DNA from: Streptomyces sp. NBC_00078 | GTDB lineage: Bacteria > Actinomycetota > Actinomycetes > Streptomycetales > Streptomycetaceae | Length of the DNA: 64,000 nucleotides | Assembly: GCF_026343335.1 (NCBI RefSeq) | Contig: NZ_JAPELX010000001.1 | Location: 6,014,001-6,078,000, forward strand | Reading direction: 5' to 3' | Shown: one piece after another, positions 57,165 through 64,000 of the stretch | Numbering within the stretch: the first letter of the stretch is position 1 | How the letters are laid out: each line of letters opens with the position of its first letter | Program-made: the position numbers and the translations under genes | The notes under the pieces: generated by a model | The model's input: only the letters and a program-made list of their open reading frames with translations | Told to the model about the DNA's origin: nothing | The model's database searches: none

Positions 57165-58724
57165 CTACGAGGCGCAGACCTTGCCGTCCTTGGGCACCGT
57201 CCCCTGCAGCAGATACGCGTTCACCGTCGAGTCGACGCAGTCGCTCCCGCTGCCGTACGCGCCGTGTCCCTCGCCCTTCCAGGTCAGCTCCACGCCGACG
57301 CCCCTGCCCAGTTCGTCGGCCATCTTCCGGGCGCCCTCGTACGGAGTCGCCGGGTCGCCGGTGTTGCCGACCACCAGGATCGGTGCCGCACCGGGCGCGC
57401 TCACCTCCGGGGTGTCGTACTGGCCGGCCACCGGCCAGTCGTGGCACCAGCCGGCCGTGTCCCAGCCGAGGAAGGCCCCGAACACGGGTGAGATCTTCTC
57501 GAACGCCGGCAGCAGCTTCTTCGTCTCCTCGGAGGTCGGCCGCTGCTTGTCGTCCAGGCACGATATGACTCGTTGCGAGTGGGTCGCCGTGCCGTAGTGC
57601 CCCGATGTGTCGCGGTCGTTGTAACCGTCGGCGAGCGCCAGCAGCTCCGAACCGTCGCCCTGTTCCGCCGAGTTCAGAGCGCTGGTCAGCGTGGGCCAGC
57701 CGGCCTTGCTGTACAGCGGCATGACGATGCCGGTCACGGCGAGCGTCTGCGTCAGTTTCCGCCGGGACGAGGTGGGCAGCGGGTTCGTGTCGAGCCGCTT
57801 CACCAGGTTCGCGATCTTCTGGGTGCCCTGCTTCGGGTCCTGGCCGGTCGACTTGAGGTAGTCGTCCAGGGCGCGCTGGAAGCCCTTGGTCTGGTTCTCG
57901 GCGTGGCCCACGGTGTCGGCGCTCGGGTCGACGACCGCGTCGAGCGTCAGCCGCCCCACGTGCTGGGGGAACAAGTGGGCGTAGACACCGCCGAGTTCGG
58001 TGCCGTACGAGATGCCGAAGTAGTGCATCTTCGTGTCGCCCAGCACCTGGCGCATCAGATCCATGTCCCGGGCCGTGTCTGTCGTCGACACGTGCGCCAT
58101 CAGCTTTCCGGCGGCCTTGTGGCAGCCTTTGCCGAAGTCGACGGCGTCCTGGAAGTACGCCTTCTCCTCGGCCGGAGTGTCCGGGGTGGCATCCACGCCC
58201 TCGGCGGCCTGGATGTTCCTGTCGCTGCGGCAGCGCACGCCCTCGCTGGCGGCGACCCCGCGGGGGTCCCAGCTCACCAGGTCGTACCGCTCGCGGAGCA
58301 CGGACACCGTGGGGGCGTACGAGGGCATCATGGACACGCCCGAGCCGCCGGGGCCGCCGAAGTTGAACAGGAGTGAGCCGATGCGCTTTCCTCCGCGGGC
58401 CTTGGCCCGGATGAGCGCGAGGCCGATCGTGCCGCCCTGGGGCCTGGACCAGTCCAGCGGGGCGTTCAGCGTCGCACACTGCCAGTCGTTGCCCGGTGCG
58501 GGGGAGCCCGCGGTGCCGTCACAGCGCCCCCAGGCGAGCTTCTGCCCGGTCAGTGAAGAGGGCAACGCGGCGCTCGTATCGGCGGGGGAGCCGGACGACG
58601 GCGAGGCGGCCACGCTCGTCCTGTCACCACCCTTGCCGCCGTCGGACGACGAACCGCTGCTGCAGCCGCCCACCAGGAGCGCCGCGGCGGCCCCCAGCGC
58701 GGTGAACCGCACCCATCGCGCCAT
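57165..58724 (-). CDS. Tap/Slp-type lipoprotein tripeptidyl aminopeptidase (copy 1)
   Basis: 519 residues from ATG 58724 (GAAGGG upstream). Signal peptide with lipobox LLVGGC. Alpha/beta-hydrolase fold: LLFNFGGPGGSG, nucleophile S239 in YFGISYGTELGG, then VVGNTGDPATPYEGA (acid) and KGEGHGAY (His). The YAHLFPQHVGRLTLDAVVDP segment is diagnostic of the Tap family, which removes tripeptides from N-termini outside the cell. It is a tandem paralogue of the next gene. Confidence 0.92.
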   Translation of the reverse strand: MARWVRFTALGAAAALLVGGCSSGSSSDGGKGGDRTSVAASPSSGSPADTSAALPSSLTGQKLAWGRCDGTAGSPAPGNDWQCATLNAPLDWSRPQGGTIGLALIRAKARGGKRIGSLLFNFGGPGGSGVSMMPSYAPTVSVLRERYDLVSWDPRGVAASEGVRCRSDRNIQAAEGVDATPDTPAEEKAYFQDAVDFGKGCHKAAGKLMAHVSTTDTARDMDLMRQVLGDTKMHYFGISYGTELGGVYAHLFPQHVGRLTLDAVVDPSADTVGHAENQTKGFQRALDDYLKSTGQDPKQGTQKIANLVKRLDTNPLPTSSRRKLTQTLAVTGIVMPLYSKAGWPTLTSALNSAEQGDGSELLALADGYNDRDTSGHYGTATHSQRVISCLDDKQRPTSEETKKLLPAFEKISPVFGAFLGWDTAGWCHDWPVAGQYDTPEVSAPGAAPILVVGNTGDPATPYEGARKMADELGRGVGVELTWKGEGHGAYGSGSDCVDSTVNAYLLQGTVPKDGKVCAS

Positions 58725-58861
58725 GTCCCTTCCCCCCTCGCAGGCCGTCCGCGTCGGGCAGCAGACGGCGGTCAGGCCATGGTAGGCGGATCAAGTCACA
58801 TCTGCCCGAGCCTGTGGATAACCTTCTGACCTGCATGTTTACCCAGAATCTGCCGTGTGCT

Positions 58862-60412
58862 TCAGGCGCAGACGATTCCGGCCGGCGGCACTTTCCCGTC
58901 CAGTAGATAGCCGTTCACCGCAGCCTGCACGCACTTGTTCTTGCTGTCGTAGGCGCCGTGCCCCTGGCCCTTGTACGTCAGCTCGACGCCGACGCCCCTG
59001 CCCAGCGCGTCCACCATCTTCTTCGCGCCCTCGTACGGCGTGGCCGGGTCGCCGGTGTTGCCCACGACGAGGATCGGTGCGGCCCCCGGCGCGCTCACGT
59101 CGGGATGGTCGGCGGCGCCCGCCACCGCCCAGTCGGTGCAGCCGGCCATGCTCCAGGCCAGGAAGTCACCGAACAGGGGCGAGGCGGACCGGAACTCGGG
59201 CAGTTTCTGCTGCACGTAGCCGGTGCTGTAGCGGGGCTTGTCGTCTGCGCAGTTGATCGCGATGTTGGCGGCGGTGATGTTGCTGTACTCGCCGTTCTCG
59301 CTGCGCCCGTTCAGCGAGTCGGACAGCGCCATGAGGACCTTGCCGTCGCCGTCGTACGCCTGCTGCAGGCCCTCGGTGAGGTACTGCCAGAAGTCCTTCG
59401 AGTACAGCGCCTGTGCGATGCCGTTGGTTGCGGCGGTCTGGGTCAGCCGGCGGGGGAAGATACCGGAGATCGGCTTGCTGTCGAGGTCATTCAGCAGTGT
59501 GGCGATACGGTCCTTCACGTCCTGGGCGGTGTCGCCGATGGGGCACTCCGTGGTCTTCGACGTGCAGTCCTCGGCGAAGTTGTCGAGCGCGAGCTGGAAG
59601 CCCTTGGCCTGTCCGAGCGAGCCCTGTTCGGAGTTCTGCGTGGGGTCGACGACCGCGTCGAAGACGGCACGGCCCACGTGCTTGGGGAACAAGTGGGCGT
59701 AGACACCGCCGAGTTCGGTGCCGTAGGAGATGCCGAAGTAGTACAGCTTGTCGTCACCGAGGACCTGGCGCATCAGGTCCATGTCCCGGGCCGCGTCGGT
59801 GGTGCGCACATGGGGCAGCACCTTCTTGGAGTTCTTCTCGCAGGCCGAGTTGAACTGCTTGGTGCTGTCCAGGAAATCGGCGCGCTCGGCGGCGTCGTCG
59901 GGGGTCGCGTCCTGCTGGAAGTACGCGTCGAGCTGCTGGTCGCTCTCGCACTTCACGGGGGCGCTGCGGCCGACTCCGCGCGGGTCGAAGCTGACCAGGT
60001 CGTAGCGGGTGCGCAGTTTCGCGTAATCCTGGCCGAAGGAGGGCAGTGTGGTGACGCCCGAGCCGCCGGGTCCGCCGAAGTTGAAGACGAGTGAGCCGAT
60101 GCGCCTGCTCTTCTGGCCGCTCGCCTTCGCACGGATCAGCGCGATGCCGATCGTGTCGCCCTTGGGTTCGGCCCAGTCGAGGGGCGCCTTCATCGTGGCG
60201 CACTGCCACTGGCCGCCGTTCGGCAGGGCGGAGGGGGCGTCGCCGCCTCCTTCGGCGGCGGACGGGGCCGGGCAGTTCGTCCAGTCCAGCTTCTGGGCCG
60301 ACAGGTCCTCGTCCTTGGAGTCGCCGCTGCTGCTGCATCCCGCCAGCACGGCGGACAGCAGCACGACGGTGGCGGTCAGAGCGGCGGCGCGCAGGCGGGG
60401 AGGATTCGGCAT
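58862..60412 (-). CDS. Tap/Slp-type lipoprotein tripeptidyl aminopeptidase (copy 2)
   Basis: 516 residues from ATG 60412. Lipobox VLAGC, nucleophile S229 in YFGISYGTELGG, acid loop VVGNTGDPATPYEGA and KGQGHGAY match copy 1 closely, while the signal region and the middle (RALDDYLKSTG versus LALDNFAEDCTSKTTE) differ. It has extra Cys that may form disulfides. It lies upstream of copy 1 on the same strand with a 137-base gap containing a TACCAT box, so copy 1 may have its own promoter. Confidence 0.92.
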   Translation of the reverse strand: MPNPPRLRAAALTATVVLLSAVLAGCSSSGDSKDEDLSAQKLDWTNCPAPSAAEGGGDAPSALPNGGQWQCATMKAPLDWAEPKGDTIGIALIRAKASGQKSRRIGSLVFNFGGPGGSGVTTLPSFGQDYAKLRTRYDLVSFDPRGVGRSAPVKCESDQQLDAYFQQDATPDDAAERADFLDSTKQFNSACEKNSKKVLPHVRTTDAARDMDLMRQVLGDDKLYYFGISYGTELGGVYAHLFPKHVGRAVFDAVVDPTQNSEQGSLGQAKGFQLALDNFAEDCTSKTTECPIGDTAQDVKDRIATLLNDLDSKPISGIFPRRLTQTAATNGIAQALYSKDFWQYLTEGLQQAYDGDGKVLMALSDSLNGRSENGEYSNITAANIAINCADDKPRYSTGYVQQKLPEFRSASPLFGDFLAWSMAGCTDWAVAGAADHPDVSAPGAAPILVVGNTGDPATPYEGAKKMVDALGRGVGVELTYKGQGHGAYDSKNKCVQAAVNGYLLDGKVPPAGIVCA

Positions 60413-60507
60413 GGTTCCATCCTGCGGTCGCGTCGGCGGGGACGCTCGGGGCGCGCGCCGTAAGAGGTACCGAGAGGCCCGAGAGGTACGCCGTCCACGG
60501 TCGTCGT

Positions 60508-60595
60508 ACTACGGCCTTCGCAGTACGGCTTTCGCTGTACCGCCATCGCACTGCAGCCTTGGCACTACGGCCCTCGCTCACAGCCTTCCTGCTAC
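60508..60595. repeat. Degenerate ~15-bp tandem repeats
   Basis: Units of the form TACGGCYYTCGCTG recur about six times with drift between the peptidase gene and the flippase-fusion gene, and reach the stop codon of the latter. Confidence 0.55.
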
Positions 60596-63360
60596 AGCGC
60601 GCCCTTGCGTGAGAGTTGGTTGAAGGCCAGCCAGCCCGGCAGCACCGGCAGCCACAGCGTCAGCAGACGGAACAGCAGGACGGCCGGGGCGGCCACCTCC
60701 TTGGGCAGGCCCACGGCGATCAGACCGACTGTCAGGGTCGCCTCGACCGCGCCCACACCGCCGGGGGTCGGGGCGGCGGACCCGAGCGCGTTGCCGGCGA
60801 GGAAGACGACTGCGACGCTGGCGATGCTGAGGGAGGTGCCCTGGCTGCCGAAGGCACGGATCGAGGCGTCCAGGCACATCACGAAGCAGGCGGTCAGCAG
60901 CAGCATGCCGCCGATGCCGGTGACGAGCTTCTGCGGCCGCTGCAGCACGTCCAGCATGCGCGGCACGACACCGGCGAAAAGCGACCGCACGCGCGTGGCG
61001 ACGAATTTCCGCAGGAAGGGCACCGAGGTGACCACGAGGACGAGCACCGCCACCGTCAGCAGACCCGCGATGACCGTCCGGGACGGCGACAGCGAGGGCG
61101 TTTTCTCGGTGCCTGTGAGGTAGCCGAAGGACAGCAGCATCAGGATGTGGCAGCCGAGCCCGAACAGCTGTGAGGCGCCCACGCTCGCCACCGCGAGTCC
61201 CGGACGCACCCCCGAGCGCTGCAGGAAGCGGGTGTTGAGGGCGACGCCGCCCACCGCGGCCGGAGCGACGATCTTGACGAACGACCCGGCGACCTGCGCC
61301 GCCACGGCCCGAATGAACGGCACCCGTTCGGGCACGAACCCCAGCAGCGCCATCGCCGCCGCGAAGTAGCTGGCCGCCGAGAACGCCGCGGCCGCCAGGA
61401 CCCAGCCCCACTGCGCGTTCGCGACCAGGGGGCCGAGTTCGATGTGGGTGAGCTGCGTCAGCAGGAAATAGGCACCGATGGCGCCGGCGATGAAACTGAT
61501 CAGCGTGCGTGGCCGCACCCGCTCCAGGCGGGCCGGTTCCACGGGCGCCTGCGGCCTGATCAACAGCACCTGGTGACGGATCTGCGTGAGCAGATCCTCC
61601 TCGCGAGCCTCGTCCAGGGCCTCGTCGATGGCCCTCTTCTCGGCCCGCTGCTCGGCGCGCACGGCCTTCTTGTCGGGCTTTTCGAGTACGAGGGGCCCGG
61701 TGTGGTCCGAGGCCTCTTCCAGCCGGGCCTGCTTGGCCTGACGGGACGCCTCCAGGACCGCCTCGCGCTCGCGCTGGGCGCGCTCCCGGGCCAGCTTGCG
61801 CAGGGTCGCGCGGGAGGTGCGGCTGAGGGCGATGGGCTGCAGCATCGGCAGACAGTCCGCCACGTCGTCCGGGCCGAGCACACCCACCGCCGACGCCACC
61901 GCACGCTCGGCGCCCACCCTCAGTCCGAGCGTCACCAGGAGCTGCGAGATGTCCATGCGCAGCAGCAGGTCGCCGGCCGCGATCTCGCCGACACGCAGAT
62001 CGGTCAGGATCACCGTGCCGGAACGATCCACCAGAATCGCCTCGCCCACCAGCCTGCGGTGCGCGATGCGCCGGGACTGCAGCGCCCGGACCTGGTGCCA
62101 GGTGTCGTGCAGCAGCTCGTCGGTGATCTCGTCGTCTGCCAGGGCGTCGAGCGTGCGCCCGCCCGTGTGCTCGTAGACGAGTATCACGGCGTCCGGGCCG
62201 AGCTCCGAGGTCGCGATCAGCTTGGGTGCGTTGGCGCCGGCCGCGATGGCCGCGTAGGCGAGCAGCGCCTCCTGCTCCAGCGCCTGCCGCAGCGACTGGA
62301 GGCTGCTGCGCGTGGCGAAGCCGCGCAGCGTCAGATTGCGCCACGCACGGTAGAAGAACCCCTGAGCCTGCTGCTCCCGGTCGACCACCGTCACGTCCAG
62401 CGGCGGTCCGTCCTCCAGCGTGACGAAGTAGCGCCGGCCCCGGTCCCCGGCCTCCGGGTTGTCCGAGACCTCCTCGCGGGCAGCGCTCACCGGACGGAAA
62501 CCGACGTGCCTGAGGCCCGCCATCAGGGTCCGCCCGGTGGGACGGACATTGGGCGAGCCGACCGCGTACAGCGTCCCGTAGGCCACGGTCCAGCCGATCA
62601 GCACCGTCAGGATGATCGAGAACGGTGTCGTGTAGCCGGTGACCAGCATCGAGAAGGCATCGAGGAGCAGCACGATCCACAGCACCGCGCGCCAGCGTGG
62701 CCGCCGGGACATGCCGACGGCGGTCATGTACGCGATGACCGGCGCGAGATAGCCGTGCACCGGGTCGGTCAGGGCGTGGATGTCGCCGGGGGAGGGCTGG
62801 GTGAGCGCCTCCTGGATGGAGTCGGGTGCGGCCTTGGCGACCCACAGGTCTGTGGCCAGAGTCACTCCGTGTGCGAGGACCGCGGCGAGCACACCGTCGG
62901 CGATGCGCAGCCCGTCGCGCTTGATCAGCCGCTCGATCGCGAACGCGACCGGCACCAGGAGGATCGCGATGCTGGACGCCAGACCCGCGATCTTGATGAG
63001 CAGATCGGGCGCCTGCCCGGTGCCCTTGTTGATGTCCTGTTCGAGGCCCGAGGTGGTGCCGTGGGCGAACGCGGCGATCGCCAGCAGCACGATGACGGCG
63101 AGTACGCCCACCAGGAGGCGCATCAGGTCGGACGGACGGTGCACGCGCGCGGGGAGCAGCGGCTCGTCGCCCTCGACCTCGTCGATGTGGGCCTCGTCGC
63201 AGAACTCGTCCTCGCCGCTGTCCACGTGGGAAGGAGTGTCCTTACCGCTCGTACCGGCACTGGAACCGGCGTCGGAGTCGGTGCCGGAACCGGTGTGGGG
63301 GCGCGGCGAAGAGGCAGAGGTGCTCTCCGCGTCCTCTGGGTGCGCACCCTGCTGCTTCAT
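60592..63360 (-). CDS. Membrane protein: kinase-like domain fused to LPG-synthase/flippase-like TM domain
   Basis: 922 residues from ATG 63360 (GTG 63384 would add 8). A ~75-residue acidic tail precedes six membrane helices (~residues 80-280). Residues ~300-500 are kinase-like, with AHRRLVGEAILVD and VILTDLRVGE where kinases have HRD...N and DFG; both catalytic acids are changed, so it is a pseudokinase. A coiled charged linker (RAQREREAVLEASRQAKQ) leads to a C-terminal lysylphosphatidylglycerol-synthase-type transmembrane domain (about eight helices, ending GSAAPTPGGVGAVEATLT). It lacks the aminoacyl-transfer domain, so lipid flipping or polymer export is more likely than synthesis. Confidence 0.82.
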   Translation of the reverse strand: MKQQGAHPEDAESTSASSPRPHTGSGTDSDAGSSAGTSGKDTPSHVDSGEDEFCDEAHIDEVEGDEPLLPARVHRPSDLMRLLVGVLAVIVLLAIAAFAHGTTSGLEQDINKGTGQAPDLLIKIAGLASSIAILLVPVAFAIERLIKRDGLRIADGVLAAVLAHGVTLATDLWVAKAAPDSIQEALTQPSPGDIHALTDPVHGYLAPVIAYMTAVGMSRRPRWRAVLWIVLLLDAFSMLVTGYTTPFSIILTVLIGWTVAYGTLYAVGSPNVRPTGRTLMAGLRHVGFRPVSAAREEVSDNPEAGDRGRRYFVTLEDGPPLDVTVVDREQQAQGFFYRAWRNLTLRGFATRSSLQSLRQALEQEALLAYAAIAAGANAPKLIATSELGPDAVILVYEHTGGRTLDALADDEITDELLHDTWHQVRALQSRRIAHRRLVGEAILVDRSGTVILTDLRVGEIAAGDLLLRMDISQLLVTLGLRVGAERAVASAVGVLGPDDVADCLPMLQPIALSRTSRATLRKLARERAQREREAVLEASRQAKQARLEEASDHTGPLVLEKPDKKAVRAEQRAEKRAIDEALDEAREEDLLTQIRHQVLLIRPQAPVEPARLERVRPRTLISFIAGAIGAYFLLTQLTHIELGPLVANAQWGWVLAAAAFSAASYFAAAMALLGFVPERVPFIRAVAAQVAGSFVKIVAPAAVGGVALNTRFLQRSGVRPGLAVASVGASQLFGLGCHILMLLSFGYLTGTEKTPSLSPSRTVIAGLLTVAVLVLVVTSVPFLRKFVATRVRSLFAGVVPRMLDVLQRPQKLVTGIGGMLLLTACFVMCLDASIRAFGSQGTSLSIASVAVVFLAGNALGSAAPTPGGVGAVEATLTVGLIAVGLPKEVAAPAVLLFRLLTLWLPVLPGWLAFNQLSRKGAL

Positions 63361-63558
63361 CTTCTCTTCTTGATCTCGTATCACCGGTCACCGCCCGCAT
63401 GATGGTGGCATGCCCCACCGACACGCGGGGGTGTCAGGGTGCACATGCGGGGGCGCACAGTCTGCCGGAAGCGCCGCCCGGGGGCGAGGGAGAGGCACAG
63501 CCGCACGCACAGTCGCGGGCCCGGCACACTGTCGGAGGCGTGGGGCAGGATGGGCCGG

Positions 63559-63945
63559 ATGAGCGAGGAGAGCCTTCCGCACGACGACCGCCCGGAGCCC
63601 CCGGACGCGCTGCCGGAGTACGCCGAGCGCGTCCTGGACGTCGCCGAACTGATCCCGCCCGGGCATGTCATGACATACGGCGACGTTGCCGAATGGCTGG
63701 AGGAGGGCGGTCCCCGCCAGGTCGGCCGCGTGATGGCGCTCTACGGGGGAGCCGCCCCCTGGTGGCGCGTCGTGCGCGCGGACGGCGTCCTCCTCCCGGG
63801 CCACGAACTGCGCGCCCTCGACCACTACCGCGTCGAGGGCACCCCCCTGAAGGAGGCGAGCAGAGCCACCGAAGGCCACCTGCCGCGCCTCGACATGAAG
63901 CGGGCGCGGTGGGACGGCGGCGAACACGCGGACGGTCACACCTGA
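63559..63945 (+). CDS. Alkyltransferase-like protein (ATL), MGMT fold without active Cys
   Basis: 128 residues from ATG 63559 (ATG 63550 is in frame too). The MGMT DNA-binding domain is clear: VLDVAELIPPGHVMTYGDVA, then GGPRQVGRVMALYGGAAPWWRVV and LKEASRATEGH. The reactive PCHR motif of true methyltransferases reads P67-W68-W69-R70. ATL proteins replace that Cys by Trp and recruit nucleotide excision repair to O6-alkylguanine. It corresponds by context to M. tuberculosis Rv3204. CAGGAT 7 bases before the ATG may allow a leaderless transcript. No gene is seen after 63945. Confidence 0.9.
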   Translation: MSEESLPHDDRPEPPDALPEYAERVLDVAELIPPGHVMTYGDVAEWLEEGGPRQVGRVMALYGGAAPWWRVVRADGVLLPGHELRALDHYRVEGTPLKEASRATEGHLPRLDMKRARWDGGEHADGHT

Positions 63946-64000
63946 CAGCTTCCGCCATACGAAGGGTCCGCGGGTGGCCCGTGATCCGTACGAGGGAACA

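Noticed and set aside
54145-58479. A 1444-codon open frame on the minus strand
   Set aside because: It runs antisense across the epimerase, spherulin-family protein and MoeZ genes, which all have clear motifs. Its composition (Arg/Gly/Asp/Val-rich, no domain) is that of a GC-rich shadow frame.
1-64000. Mobile elements, prophage, tRNA and rRNA genes
   Set aside because: No transposase, integrase, phage structural gene, tRNA cloverleaf or rRNA signature was recognised on either strand.

Overview
The window is high-GC actinobacterial chromosome and almost certainly Streptomyces. The signs are dense, frequently overlapping genes (GTGA and ATGA junctions), many GTG starts, Ala/Gly/Pro-rich low-complexity tails, and actinobacterial families such as DUF3117, DUF3107, DUF3152, an actinobacterial-type DapC, a LOG paralogue and MoeZ. 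I see no tRNA or rRNA gene, no insertion sequence, no CRISPR array and no phage gene. Apart from one decayed MFS transporter the region reads as conserved core chromosome.

Layout. 1-5.8 kb: the 3' part of a membrane-anchored PG_binding_4 protein, then an ABC-2 transporter / DesK-like kinase / NarL-like regulator operon preceded by two adjacent palindromes. 5.9-16.3 kb: housekeeping metabolism (SirB1-like protein, GNAT, 7Fe ferredoxin, DapC, DapE, LOG, FolP2-like, DivIVA-domain protein, Tag, enoyl-CoA hydratase). 16.6-24.7 kb: DUF3117, an O-methyltransferase, then sigE-rseA-htrA-tatB and mrp, the same order as M. tuberculosis Rv1220c-Rv1229c, with an ECF-type promoter motif before sigE. 24.8-29.8 kb: a likely magnesium-related group (DUF1003, MgtE_N-CBS, CorA with a long leader). 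29.8-35.6 kb: assorted conserved genes, the MFS relic, and a 50-aa gene with an exact SigR-type promoter motif. 35.9-44.9 kb: DEAD-box helicase with a long RxRK-repeat tail, ferritin-like protein, DUF3107, TetR, alpha/beta hydrolase and DUF3152 zincin, partly matching the M. tuberculosis Rv3204-Rv3211 neighbourhood, together with MoeZ and the alkyltransferase-like gene further on. 44.9-50.6 kb: a peptide ABC transporter operon preceded by a promoter, a 30-codon leaderless ORF and a terminator-like hairpin. 50.8-55.8 kb: a tightly coupled four-gene set (PelF-like glycosyltransferase, multi-TM protein, sugar-nucleotide epimerase, spherulin-4 family protein). 55.9-64 kb: MoeZ, two tandem Tap/Slp-type lipoprotein peptidases, a flippase/pseudokinase fusion and an alkyltransferase-like protein.

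The best candidates for something undescribed are: (i) the 50.8-55.8 kb operon, whose enzyme set resembles the Pel / fungal galactosaminogalactan toolkit; (ii) the leader-peptide/attenuator arrangement before the peptide transporter, with a second, weaker Cys-Arg-ending peptide candidate before corA; (iii) regulatory sites that can be read directly, such as the SigE and SigR promoter motifs and the tandem palindromes before the enoyl-CoA hydratase. All functional statements rest on motif recognition by eye; no database search was run.
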